Source of the DNA: JASHSH01 sp036490215
Lineage (GTDB): Bacteria; Pseudomonadota; Alphaproteobacteria; Rhodospirillales; Magnetospirillaceae
DNA: 64,000 nt
Reading direction: 5' to 3'
Assembly (NCBI GenBank): GCA_036490215.1
Contig: DASXEH010000017.1
Location: 62,001-126,000, forward strand
This document shows, piece by piece, positions 16,300-25,501 of this stretch (its first letter is position 1; each line of letters opens with the position of its first letter). Position numbers and translations under genes: made by a program. The notes under the pieces are model-generated. The model was not told the DNA's origin. It ran no database searches and was given only the letters and a program-made list of their open reading frames with translations.

Positions 16300-18036
16300 T
16301 CACTTGACCGCGTCGCCTGCGCTCGCCGTATCCGCATAGGGCGGCAGCCAATAGTGTGGCGCGATGTCGTCGCGGTTGATCTGCACGTAGTTGTTGGCGA
16401 TCGCTTTCACGAACGGGCCCCAGGTGCCATCGGGCCATTGCACGCGCACCAGCGCGCGTTCGGCCTCGCCGATGCCGAAATGCACCCAGCCGGCTTCGCC
16501 GCTGGCATCGCCACCACCCACCGTCAGCTCGCGGCGGTAGCTGCGCGAGCCCGATCGCAATTCGATCCAGCCGCCCACTGCGTTGCGATTCGGCCCCGGC
16601 TCGATCGCGCGGATCGCCAGCCAGTTGCCCATCGGCACCGGATGTTCTTCCGTACCCCAGCCGACATTGCGGTAGACCTTGGTACTGGCTTCGCGGTTGA
16701 CGACGATCAGACTCATCATGCCCGAGAGATTGAAATCGGCGAACACGGCGCCGCGCGCCGAGTCGTAATTGACCAGGCCGGCCTCCATCGCGCCTTCCTT
16801 GAACGTGCCGTCGGGCTGGCCGAGCAGCAGATTGCTCGGGTCCTTATTGGCGAAATCGCCCATCTTGCTGACATTGCCCTTCGAGATGAACAGATCGATA
16901 TAGCCATCGTTGTTCACATCGACGAATTCGGGGTGCCAGCCGGTGGACGGCCGCACATCGCCGCCCGCATAGGGATGCGGCGCGGTGGTGTGCCGCGCCA
17001 GCGCCTCGTCGGCGTAGCTCGGGTTGCCATCGGCATCCTTGTCGAGCACCTGCAGTTTCTGATCGGCCATGCTGGTGATCGCGTAAGCCGGCTTGCCGCG
17101 GCCGTTGAGATCGTAGCCGGCGATGCCCATGCCCCAGATTTCGAGCTTCCGCCAGCCCTCAGCCAGACCATAGAAATGCGGCGGCTGGCCGGGTTCGAGC
17201 TTCAAGAGCTGATCCTGCCCGCCGCGATAATATTGCCGGTCATTGGCGATGCGCAGCGCCGGATGACCGTCGTGATTCCAATCGGTGAACAGCATCGACA
17301 GCGCGCAGTAGCTGGGCGACAGCGCCACGCGCGGCCCGAAATGTCCACCCTGCGGACGAATCAGGTAGTTGGGTTCGCAGGTGCCGAACGGGCCGCCCGG
17401 CGCGTTGCGGTCGACATAATTGCCGATGGCGAAAGTCGGCCAAGCCTGGCCTTGTTCCCACATCGCGCTGAAGGCGGTGGTCCAGTTGTTGCCGCCGTCG
17501 AAGCCCCACATCTCATTGGCGCGCTGGAACTTGCAGCCGCCGAGGCCTTTGAACACGACGCTTTCGCCGACGCGTAGCACGACGAGATCCATGATCCCGT
17601 CGCCATCGATGTCGATCGGATAGGCGCCGGTCACGTTCTTGAGTGCGAGCGGGCTGTCCTTGACCTCTTCGAATTTCAGCGGTCCGCCGACAGTGCTGTG
17701 ATTGACATAGAGCGCGGCCGGCGATGTACCGCCGGCAATGAAGACACTGGGGAAACCCTTGCCCTCGCAATCGAAAGAGGCAACGCCGCCACCGACATAG
17801 AACTCCCAGCCCCCGGTGTATTTGTGATCGATGCCGGAGCTTGCCGTCTCGTCGACGAAATGCGGTGCATCGACGGCGAGTGCTGGGGTGGAGGCGAGAC
17901 CGAGACACGCCACGACCATCAATTTTGCAGTGTCATTGAGAGCGAAGCGAAGCAATCCAGTTTGCGGGACAGTGGATTGCTTCGTCGCTCCGCTCCTCGC
18001 AATGACGGTCTTGGGAGACCATGGCTTAATATTCAT
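16300..18036 (-). CDS. Exported FG-GAP/ASPIC-UnbV (CRTAC1-like) protein with a repeat in its signal peptide
   Basis: The 578-residue protein has Asp-rich FG-GAP repeats of beta-propeller type (DIDGDGIMDLVVLRVGES, DVNNDGYIDLFISKGNVS) and ends with an ASPIC/UnbV domain (VGGWIELRSGSRSYRRELTV, then VQWPDGTWGP). It starts at ATG 18036 after GGGAGG. The N-terminus is MNIKPWSPK, then about 26 residues encoded by a family B repeat (17930-18009), then the hydrophobic core LMVVACLGLASTPALA. The repeat therefore sits in frame inside the signal peptide. It follows the di-heme gene by 11 bases. Family functions are poorly defined. Confidence 0.82.
   Translation of the reverse strand: MNIKPWSPKTVIARSGATKQSTVPQTGLLRFALNDTAKLMVVACLGLASTPALAVDAPHFVDETASSGIDHKYTGGWEFYVGGGVASFDCEGKGFPSVFIAGGTSPAALYVNHSTVGGPLKFEEVKDSPLALKNVTGAYPIDIDGDGIMDLVVLRVGESVVFKGLGGCKFQRANEMWGFDGGNNWTTAFSAMWEQGQAWPTFAIGNYVDRNAPGGPFGTCEPNYLIRPQGGHFGPRVALSPSYCALSMLFTDWNHDGHPALRIANDRQYYRGGQDQLLKLEPGQPPHFYGLAEGWRKLEIWGMGIAGYDLNGRGKPAYAITSMADQKLQVLDKDADGNPSYADEALARHTTAPHPYAGGDVRPSTGWHPEFVDVNNDGYIDLFISKGNVSKMGDFANKDPSNLLLGQPDGTFKEGAMEAGLVNYDSARGAVFADFNLSGMMSLIVVNREASTKVYRNVGWGTEEHPVPMGNWLAIRAIEPGPNRNAVGGWIELRSGSRSYRRELTVGGGDASGEAGWVHFGIGEAERALVRVQWPDGTWGPFVKAIANNYVQINRDDIAPHYWLPPYADTASAGDAVK
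17930..18009. repeat. Family B palindromic repeat inside a coding region
   Basis: About 79 bp whose arms match the B copies at 2418 and 15738. On the coding strand it is translated as TVIARSGATKQ...ALNDT and keeps the frame open. Confidence 0.88.
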
Positions 18037-18047
18037 AGCGGCCTCCC

Positions 18048-19559
18048 TCACTGCACTTTGTTGGCGGGTTGAGTGGCATCGGCTGGTGCCGAAGCCACAT
18101 CGGCCTGCCAAGTATCGTCGGGCACGATCTGCTGCGCCTTCAGGAATTCGATGATCGCTTTCTGGTCGGCCACGGGCAGCGCCTCATAGGCTTTGCGCGA
18201 TTCGGTCGACTCGCCGCCATGATCGACAATCGACTCATGGATCGTGGTGATGTCGCGGCGATGGCCATAAGGCGCCGTGCTGCCGATGCTCCACAGCCAG
18301 GCGGTGCGGAACTGATCCACCGGCACGAAGGACTGCGTCAGCTTCTCATTGGCAAAATGCGGCCGCTCGGCATCGGCGATACGATGGCGCTTCAGATCGG
18401 TGAAGGCGCGCACCACGATCTTGCCATCGGCCCGAATGTTGAGACGCTTCGACCACGGCAGCTTGCGCATGTCGATCGCGTAGGGCTTGGCCACATCCTC
18501 GGGACGCAAGGTGCCGGCGATGTTCTGCGGGCCCGGCTCGGTGAAGAACGGTGTGTCGATCACCATCTCGGTGCGATGGCAGGAGTCGCAGCCGATCTGA
18601 TTGAACAGCTTCTCACCATGCAGCGCCGCCTCGCGATGGGCCGCGTCGACCGGCAGCACCTGGGCCGGCGCGGGCAGCATCGCCTGGAACAGCACGAGCG
18701 CGGTGAGATCGCCCGAGGTGATGGTTTCGCCGACGCCGTTGCCGCCGAAATCGGTCTCGCCGGTCCAGCGCGGCCCAAAGCGCTCGATCGCTTCCATGCC
18801 GTGATGGAGGCTGAGCGCGGTCACGGTGAAGTGACGCAGCGACGACCACACCGCCTTTTGCCCGAAGGGCTTCACGATCAGATCGGGATCGACGCCCTGC
18901 AACTCCTTGATGTCGAGCAGACCATCAGGATTGCAGGTGATGGCGCCGAAGCTGACGCCCTTGGTGGTCAGCGCCACCCGCACCGGCTTGCCGGAGCTGC
19001 GCGCCTGGGCCATCGCGTGATGTTCTTCGCGCTGCAGATCGGCGGTCATCTCGCGGGACAGAATCTCGATCAGCCCCGTACCGAACAGCGCGGTGGTGCC
19101 GCGCTCCATGCTGAGCTCGGGTTCGACCGTGTCGAAATCGAACTCGTTCTCCTGGGGCGAGACGAAGACGTTGGCAACGAAATCACCCGAACCGCCGGCG
19201 ATCGGCTGCGCGTGGCAACCGGCACAGGAATCGGCTTCGGGGCCCGAGGTACGGAAGAACATCGGCACCTGGCCCGGCGGACGTTTGGTGGGGATGGTGG
19301 CCGAGGTGGCCCCGGGGCGGCCTTGTCCGTCGAGCGTGGTGAAACGGGCGCTGAAGAGGAGCTTGCCGAAATCGCGAATCTGTTCGAGCGGCACCTTGCC
19401 GGCTTCGATATCGGCCTCGTTGAGGTGGTATGGCACGGCGTGCTCGTCGCCGATCGGCGTCGGATCGACGGGCGCCTGCGCGTCTTCAGCCAGGATCGGC
19501 CGCAGCGCCACCACTGACGCGAGCGCGCACACACCGGCCAACAGTTGCCACTGTTTCAT
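18048..19559 (-). CDS. Exported di-heme cytochrome c oxidoreductase (DHOR/DUF1111 family)
   Basis: The 503-residue protein starts MKQWQLLAGVCALASVVALR, a signal peptide preceded by GGGGAGGGG. Two c-heme motifs are visible: CAGCH at roughly residue 110 and CDSCH in the second half. The fold matches the putative di-heme peroxidase/thiol-oxidoreductase family rather than classical CcpA. Genes like this are often adjacent to metal or iron uptake genes, but here the partner is the FG-GAP protein 11 bases downstream. Electron donor and substrate are unknown. Confidence 0.86.
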   Translation of the reverse strand: MKQWQLLAGVCALASVVALRPILAEDAQAPVDPTPIGDEHAVPYHLNEADIEAGKVPLEQIRDFGKLLFSARFTTLDGQGRPGATSATIPTKRPPGQVPMFFRTSGPEADSCAGCHAQPIAGGSGDFVANVFVSPQENEFDFDTVEPELSMERGTTALFGTGLIEILSREMTADLQREEHHAMAQARSSGKPVRVALTTKGVSFGAITCNPDGLLDIKELQGVDPDLIVKPFGQKAVWSSLRHFTVTALSLHHGMEAIERFGPRWTGETDFGGNGVGETITSGDLTALVLFQAMLPAPAQVLPVDAAHREAALHGEKLFNQIGCDSCHRTEMVIDTPFFTEPGPQNIAGTLRPEDVAKPYAIDMRKLPWSKRLNIRADGKIVVRAFTDLKRHRIADAERPHFANEKLTQSFVPVDQFRTAWLWSIGSTAPYGHRRDITTIHESIVDHGGESTESRKAYEALPVADQKAIIEFLKAQQIVPDDTWQADVASAPADATQPANKVQ

Positions 19560-19733
19560 CGTCCCCTCCCCAAATCCCCGCTGCGGTGTTTCCCGCGTTT
19601 TCGGCAAGGATAGCAGGTCCGCAGGTCTCGGCAATTGTTTCGATTGCCGAAGAAAATGCGGAAAGCCCTGAAACAGAGGGTTTTCGCGGCGGTTCAGGTC
19701 ACGATTTTTTAGCGGGGCCGGCCAGCCGAAAAA

Positions 19734-20360
19734 TTACCGCGTGCGCTCCGCGACGATATCGGCAACCTCGGCCAGCCCGTCTCGGCGCAAGCCCTCGACC
19801 ACGCCGGGCTTGTTCTCGGCGGGCTGGTTCTGGCTCATCTTCCATTTGCCTTCGAGGGTCGCGATCTCGATCTCGAAGCCGACGATGGCTTTGAGCATGG
19901 TCTGGACATAGTCGGCCGGCGCATCGCTGACCGCCCAGGGCGCCGCGCGCTGGCCCTCGAATTTCTGCGTCAACGCCGTCACGATCGCGAGCAGGCTTTC
20001 GGCATCGTCGAAGAAGCGGATCGGACCGGCCGCATGGATGGCGAGATAGTTCCAGGTGGGCACGACCTTGCCGTGCTGTTTCTTCGTCGCATAATAGGAC
20101 GGCGAGATATAGGCATCCGGCCCGAGGAAGATCGCCAGCGCGCCGGCCCCGGCCACCATGGTCTTGCTTTGCGGATTGGCCAGCGCGATATGGCCGCGCA
20201 ACGTGCCATGCGGCCCCTTGGCAGGATCGAGCAGCATCGGCACGTGGCTGGCGTAAGGCCCGGCCGCAGTCACCGTGACCAGCGTCGCCAGCCCCGACTC
20301 GCGGATCGTCGCGTGGAGTTTGCCCTGATCTTTTTCCTCAAACAGCGGCGGCAGATACAT
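19734..20360 (-). CDS. PaiB-like FMN-binding protein
   Basis: The 208-residue protein opens with MYLPPLFEEKDQGKLHATIR and contains ASHVPMLLDPAKGPHGTLRG and KVVPTWNYLAIHAAG, the conserved blocks of the PaiB flavin-binding split-barrel family (annotated as transcriptional regulators or protease synthase regulators). Its start is 5 bases after the pepF stop, so it is probably co-transcribed with pepF. Regulatory function is assumed from the family name only. Confidence 0.85.
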   Translation of the reverse strand: MYLPPLFEEKDQGKLHATIRESGLATLVTVTAAGPYASHVPMLLDPAKGPHGTLRGHIALANPQSKTMVAGAGALAIFLGPDAYISPSYYATKKQHGKVVPTWNYLAIHAAGPIRFFDDAESLLAIVTALTQKFEGQRAAPWAVSDAPADYVQTMLKAIVGFEIEIATLEGKWKMSQNQPAENKPGVVEGLRRDGLAEVADIVAERTR

Positions 20361-20365
20361 CGCGG

Positions 20366-22168
20366 CTACACCATCGTCTCAAGTTCATCGATGAAGCCGG
20401 ACACCACATTGAGGCCGCGCGTCCAGAATTTCGGATCGGACGCGTCGAGCCCGAACGGCGCCAACAGCTCCTTGTGCCGCTTGGTGCCGCCCGCGCGCAG
20501 CATGTCGAGATATTTGGCGGTGAATTGCGGCGCGCCGGAGCGGTAAACATCGTAGAGCGAATTCACCAGACAATCGCCGAACGCATAGGCGTAGACATAG
20601 AACGGCGAATGGATGAAGTGCGGGATGTAGGTCCAGTAGTAACGATATTCGTCGTCGAAGCGCAGCGCCGGGCCGAGGCTGGCCGTCTGCACGCTCATCC
20701 ACAGTTCGCCGATCCGCTCGGGCAACAACTCGCCCGTGCGCCGTTCTTCATGCACCAGCCGCTCGAATTCGTAGAAGGCCACCTGGCGCACGACCGTATT
20801 CAGCATGTCCTCGACCTTCGAGGCCAGCATCACGCGGTGGCGCACCGGGTCCTTCTCGGCATCGAGCATCGAGCGGAAGGTCAGCATCTCGCCCATCACC
20901 GAGGCCGTCTCGGCCAAGGTCAGCGGCGTGTCGGCCATCAGCAGGCCCTGCGGCCCGGCCAGCACCTGATGCACGCCATGGCCGAGCTCATGGGCGAGCG
21001 TCATCACGTCGCGCGTCTTGCCGAGATAGTTGAGCAGCAAATAGGGATGCGCCGAAGGCACGGTAGAGTGCGCAAACGCGCCCGGCGACTTGCCCGGCCG
21101 CGCCGGCGCATCGATCCAGGCGTTCTCGAAGAAGTGCGTGCCGAGATTGGCGAGATCGGGCGAAAACGCGCGATAGGCCGAGAGCACGATATCCTTGGCT
21201 TCGCGCCAGGGAATCTCGCGGTCGTCGGCCTCGGGCAGCGGCGCGTTGCGGTCCCAATAATCGAGCTGCGCCACACCGAACCACTTGGCCTTCAGCTTGT
21301 AGTAGCGATGCGCCAGCCGGCCATAGGAGTCCTGCACGGCTTTCACCAGCGCGTCGACCACCTCGTCCTCGACCTGGTTCGAGAGATTGCGCGCCGAGGT
21401 CGGCCGCGCGTAGTGGCGCCACTTGTCGTCGATCTCTTTTTCCTTGGCGAGCGTATTGGTGATCAGCGCAAAGGTGCGCACATGCTTGCCCAGCGTCTCA
21501 CCGACCGTCTTGGCGGCGGCCCTGCGGACTTTGCCGTCCTTGTCGCTCAGAAGGTGCAGCGCCTCGGGTTCGGTGAGCATCTTGCCGTCCAGCGGGAAGC
21601 GCATCTCGGCGATGGTCTCATCGAACAGCCGCGTCCAGGCCGAACGGCCCGCGACCTCACGCTCGTGCAGCAACTCTTCCATCTCATCGGCAAGCTGATG
21701 CGCGCGGAACATGCGCAGGTCGCGCAACCACGGCCGATACTTCCCGGCCGCCGGATCGGCCATCTTCTCTTCGAGCGCCGCATCGCTGAGCCGGTTGATC
21801 TCGAGCGCGAAGAACAGTGTCTTGGTCGTGATCGTGGTGGCGCGTTCCTGCATCGACTGCTGGAACTTGCCACGCTCGGGATCGGAGACATCGGCGGCGT
21901 AGTTGAGCTGGGCATAGGACATGATCCGGCTCAGCACTTCGCTGATCCGCTCATATTCGGTGATCGCCGCGCCCAGCTGCGCGCCGGAGCCCGAGGCCAG
22001 CTTGCCCTTATAACGCTGCTGGAACGCCTCGGCGGCAGCGGCCATGTCGGTCAGGTCGCGTTCGAGAGCCGGGGCATCCGGAGCGGGGTAAAGGTCGCCC
22101 AGATCCCATTCGGGCATCGGGCCCAAATCGTCGTTCCGGGACGCCGTCGCCTGCACCTTACCCGCCAT
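20366..22168 (-). CDS. pepF: Oligoendopeptidase F (M3B metallopeptidase)
   Basis: The 600-residue cytoplasmic zinc peptidase has the HExxH site in TLAHELGHGVHQVLAG and the downstream GLLMADTPLTLAETASVMGE segment, where the glutamate is the third zinc ligand. The ATG has a strong AAGGAGGAA site. It degrades oligopeptides of about 7-17 residues in characterised homologues. It diverges from the acyl-CoA synthetase gene across a 137-base gap. Confidence 0.94.
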   Translation of the reverse strand: MAGKVQATASRNDDLGPMPEWDLGDLYPAPDAPALERDLTDMAAAAEAFQQRYKGKLASGSGAQLGAAITEYERISEVLSRIMSYAQLNYAADVSDPERGKFQQSMQERATTITTKTLFFALEINRLSDAALEEKMADPAAGKYRPWLRDLRMFRAHQLADEMEELLHEREVAGRSAWTRLFDETIAEMRFPLDGKMLTEPEALHLLSDKDGKVRRAAAKTVGETLGKHVRTFALITNTLAKEKEIDDKWRHYARPTSARNLSNQVEDEVVDALVKAVQDSYGRLAHRYYKLKAKWFGVAQLDYWDRNAPLPEADDREIPWREAKDIVLSAYRAFSPDLANLGTHFFENAWIDAPARPGKSPGAFAHSTVPSAHPYLLLNYLGKTRDVMTLAHELGHGVHQVLAGPQGLLMADTPLTLAETASVMGEMLTFRSMLDAEKDPVRHRVMLASKVEDMLNTVVRQVAFYEFERLVHEERRTGELLPERIGELWMSVQTASLGPALRFDDEYRYYWTYIPHFIHSPFYVYAYAFGDCLVNSLYDVYRSGAPQFTAKYLDMLRAGGTKRHKELLAPFGLDASDPKFWTRGLNVVSGFIDELETMV

Positions 22169-22305
22169 AACAGATTCCTCCTTGTCCTCGGCTGCGTTCG
22201 GGTTAAGAAAGACGAGGCCGAAACACGGCCCGAAGAATAAGCCGGGGACGGGGCGGCGTCGCGCAAAAATCGCGCGGCGCGGGGGTGGTATGCCAGGGGG
22301 GATGA

Positions 22306-24102
22306 ATGGATTACGAAAAGGCCACCAGTCTGACCGCCATGTTCTTCGACCAGGCGGCGCGGCTTAGCGAACGGCCGTTTTTGTTCACCAAACACGATGG
22401 GCTATGGGAGCCCCTGACATGGGGCGAAGTGGCGCGCCGCGTCAATCGTGTGGCACGCGGTCTGCGCGCCCTGGGCTTGGCGGATGGCGACCGGGTTCTG
22501 CTTCTGTCCGAGAACCGCCCCGAATGGCTGATCGCCGATCTGGCCATCATGTCCGCCGGCGGTGTGACGGTGCCCGCCTATACCACCAACACGGTGAATG
22601 ACCTCCTCCATTTGCTCAACAATTCCGGTGCGCGTTTCGCCATCGGCTCGGGCAAGGGTCTGGCCGAGCGCGTGATGATCGCGTCGCTGCAAGCCGCGAT
22701 CCCGCCGCAGGTGATCGTGATGGACACCGCCGGCGTTCATCAGAACCCGGGCGTGGAGTTGCACGAATGGAGCGCGCTGATGGCGCTGGGCGAGGCCGCG
22801 CCCGACACGGTGGCCGAACGTGTGGCCGCCACCAAGCGCGGCGATCTTGCCTGCCTGATCTACACCTCGGGCACCGGCGGCACGCCCAAGGGCGTGATGC
22901 AGAGCCATGGCGCGATCATCGTCAACTGCATGGGCGCGAACCAACTGTTGCTCGAACTCGGCCTGGGCCAGGAGCGCTTCCTGTCCTTCCTGCCGCTCTC
23001 GCACGCCTATGAGCACACGGGCGGCCAGTTCTTCCCGATCTCCCTGGGCGCCGAGATTTTCTACGCCGAGGGGATCGACCAGTTGGGCGCCAACATGGCC
23101 GAGACCAACCCGACCATCATGACCGCCGTGCCGCGCCTCTATGAGGTGATGCGCACACGCATCCTGGCCGGCGTCGAACGCGCGGGCGGCTATAAGGCGA
23201 AACTATTCCACCGCGCCGTGGCACTGGGCACCAAGCGCTATGAAGGCACGCGACTGTCGCCGCTCGAATGGATCGAGAATCTGGCGCTCAATCTGCTGGT
23301 CCGCCGCAAGGTGGGGAAACGCTTCGGCGGCCGGCTCAAGGCGCTGGTCTCGGGCGGCGCGCCGCTTAACTACGATGTCGGCACCTTCTTCATCGCGCTC
23401 GGCGTGCGCCTGCTGCAGGGCTATGGCCAGACCGAAGCCGGGCCGGTGATCAGTTGCAACCAGCCCAGCCGCATCAGGCTGCGCACCGTCGGTCCGCCGA
23501 TGAAGGGCGTCGAGGTGAAGATTGCCGAGGATGGCGAAATCCTGGTGCGCGGCGAGCTGGTGATGCTGGGCTATTGGAACGATCCGGCCGCGACAGCGAA
23601 CGCCATCCGCGACGGCTGGCTGCACACCGGCGATATCGGTGTGCTCGACGAAGATGGCTGTATCCGCATCACCGACCGCAAGAAGGACCTGATCGTCAAT
23701 TCGGGCGGCGACAATGTCTCACCGCAGCGGGTCGAGGGCTATCTCACCCTGCAGCCCGAAATCGCCCAGGCGATGGTTTACGGCGATCGGCGGCCGCATC
23801 TCGTCGGCCTGTTGGTGCCCGCCGCCGATACCGCGCTTGTTTGGGCGAAGGAGCGCGGCAAGCCGGGCGATCTCGAATTCCTGGTCACCGATCCCGACTT
23901 CCGGCGCTATATCGGCGATGCGGTGGACCGCGTGAACCGCGAACTGTCGGGGATCGAGAAGGTGCGGCGTTTCGCGATGACCGCCGAAGCCTTCACCGTC
24001 ACCAACGAGATGGCGACACCGACGCTGAAGATCAGGCGTCACGCGATCCTCGCCAAATTCGGCAAGACGCTGCAGGATTTGTATGAGGACAAGCGGGGGT
24101 AA
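22306..24102 (+). CDS. Long-chain acyl-CoA synthetase (AMP-forming)
   Basis: The 598-residue enzyme activates fatty acids through an acyl-adenylate. The P-loop-like motif LIYTSGTGGTPKGVMQSHGA, the GYGQTEAGPVISCN motif and the C-terminal hinge ITDRKKDLIVNSGGDNVSP are all intact. It resembles the FadD15 branch used for long-chain substrates. AGGGGGGATGA precedes the ATG at 22306. It appears monocistronic, ending just before a family C repeat. Confidence 0.92.
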   Translation: MDYEKATSLTAMFFDQAARLSERPFLFTKHDGLWEPLTWGEVARRVNRVARGLRALGLADGDRVLLLSENRPEWLIADLAIMSAGGVTVPAYTTNTVNDLLHLLNNSGARFAIGSGKGLAERVMIASLQAAIPPQVIVMDTAGVHQNPGVELHEWSALMALGEAAPDTVAERVAATKRGDLACLIYTSGTGGTPKGVMQSHGAIIVNCMGANQLLLELGLGQERFLSFLPLSHAYEHTGGQFFPISLGAEIFYAEGIDQLGANMAETNPTIMTAVPRLYEVMRTRILAGVERAGGYKAKLFHRAVALGTKRYEGTRLSPLEWIENLALNLLVRRKVGKRFGGRLKALVSGGAPLNYDVGTFFIALGVRLLQGYGQTEAGPVISCNQPSRIRLRTVGPPMKGVEVKIAEDGEILVRGELVMLGYWNDPAATANAIRDGWLHTGDIGVLDEDGCIRITDRKKDLIVNSGGDNVSPQRVEGYLTLQPEIAQAMVYGDRRPHLVGLLVPAADTALVWAKERGKPGDLEFLVTDPDFRRYIGDAVDRVNRELSGIEKVRRFAMTAEAFTVTNEMATPTLKIRRHAILAKFGKTLQDLYEDKRG

Positions 24103-24107
24103 AAGTG

Positions 24108-24279
24108 CGTCATTCCGGACAAGCTGAGCGTCATGCTTTGCGCGCAAAGCATGACACGAAGCGCTGATCCGGAATCCAGGAGAGATTCGCGCGTCAGCGC
24201 CTTCCTTACCCTGGACTCATATGCTCGCCATCGCTCGCGGCTGGACCCCGGATAACGCTTCGCGTTTCCGGGGTGACGA
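24108..24279. repeat. Palindromic repeat, family C (long form with inner perfect palindrome)
   Basis: Outer ends are CGTCATTCCGG and CCGGGGTGACG. The left arm carries an extra perfect 24-bp palindrome at 24131-24154 (half TCATGCTTTGCG). The same GCTTTGCG hairpin occurs in the family A element at 8579, so modules are exchanged between families. Confidence 0.85.
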
Positions 24280-24303
24280 TCCGGGGGAAAACGGAAGCGC
24301 CGC

Positions 24304-24792
24304 TTACTTATGCGTCGCGAATTTCTGGAAGACCAAATCGATGCCCTTGAGCAGCTTTTCGCCGGCCATGCCGCCGTCGCCGCTCATCCGCTCGGCAACG
24401 ATCAAGCGGACCGTATTGATGCAGAGCGCGATGGTGTCCATCTCGGCTTGGCCGAAGCTGGTGCGGGTTTCCATGAAGCGGCAAAGCTGATTGGTGATCG
24501 AGGTGACCAGCGGGAAGCCGAAGCTGCCGCCCTGACCCTTCATGTCGTGCAGCACGCCGAATACTTCCTTCATGGCGTGAGCGCGCTCTTCGACAGGCTG
24601 TGACTTTGCTGTGTCGAAATGGTGTTGGAGCCGCTTGAGATCCTCTTGGACCCAGACAACGAAGTCGCCCTGAAGATTGGCGATCAACGCTTCGGCCTTT
24701 TCCAACATGGCCGCGTCAACACCGTCGGGGCCGTATGAGACTTTGCCCTTCAACGGATTTGGGACGTCGATGATTTCTGCGCCTGCGGCCAT
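24304..24792 (-). CDS. HPt-domain phosphotransfer protein
   Basis: The 162-residue helical protein contains VLHDMKGQGGSFGFPLVTSI, matching the HPt motif HxxKGxxxxxG with the phospho-histidine. No other domain is visible. It is the third gene, after a 118-base gap, of maeB-response regulator-HPt on the same strand, so it may pass phosphate to or from the adjacent receiver. Confidence 0.78.
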   Translation of the reverse strand: MAAGAEIIDVPNPLKGKVSYGPDGVDAAMLEKAEALIANLQGDFVVWVQEDLKRLQHHFDTAKSQPVEERAHAMKEVFGVLHDMKGQGGSFGFPLVTSITNQLCRFMETRTSFGQAEMDTIALCINTVRLIVAERMSGDGGMAGEKLLKGIDLVFQKFATHK

Positions 24793-24910
24793 GCCCGCTC
24801 CTATGGCTGGGCTATTACGTTGTGGGAATCTTATAGGAATCCATTTTCGGCGTATAGTGAATTTCAGTGATGATGAACATTTTCGCCCGCCACAATTCGA
24901 ATCCGTCTGG

Positions 24911-25501
24911 TCACCGCTTCGGTGTGGGCGGCATCACTGGCGGCGGCGCGCCGGACCCCGGCGCTTCGACCTTCACCAGCCATGGCTGTGCAAGCCGGCG
25001 ATTCGCGCCGGTGAATGGCGCCTGTTTACGCCGCCGATCCGGGCCAAAGTAATGATCCGTACGGACAAAATGGCGCGGCTCTTCGATCAGCGCGCGAATA
25101 CGCGCGTAGAGCGTGCGCACCGAAACCGGCTTGGCGACGAACTCGTTCACGCCCGCATCGCGCGCTTCGACAATCCTCATGCGCTCTGTATGCACGGTGA
25201 GCATGATCACCGCCGTGAAGCGGTTGATGCCGCTTTCGCCCGCCCGCAGCCGACGCACGAATTCGATTCCGTCGACCGGCTCCATCTTCCAATCGCTGAT
25301 GACGATGTCGGGCTGAAAATCGCGCATCACCGCCAGCGCACCGCTGCCGTCATCGGCTTCAGCAATGCCGAGCACACCGATCTCGGTGAGCACCTTCACG
25401 ATCAGGTTGCGCATATGCTCGTCGTCCTCGACGACGAGAAACTTCAGACCTTTGAGACTGGGACCGGCGGGGCGCTTGATGCTCTTGCCCTCATCCGTCA
25501 T
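24911..25501 (-). CDS. CheY-like response regulator
   Basis: The 196-residue protein has one receiver domain: acidic pocket FLVVEDDEHM, phospho-acceptor in PDIVISDWKMEPVDG, and lysine in NEFVAKPVSVRTL. A DHYFGPDRRRK tail and a Pro-rich end follow, without a DNA-binding domain. Its ATG overlaps the maeB stop by 4 bases (ATGA), so translation is coupled to malic enzyme. An HPt protein follows. The coupling suggests a phosphorelay connected to carbon metabolism, which is inference. Confidence 0.87.
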   Translation of the reverse strand: MTDEGKSIKRPAGPSLKGLKFLVVEDDEHMRNLIVKVLTEIGVLGIAEADDGSGALAVMRDFQPDIVISDWKMEPVDGIEFVRRLRAGESGINRFTAVIMLTVHTERMRIVEARDAGVNEFVAKPVSVRTLYARIRALIEEPRHFVRTDHYFGPDRRRKQAPFTGANRRLAQPWLVKVEAPGSGAPPPVMPPTPKR

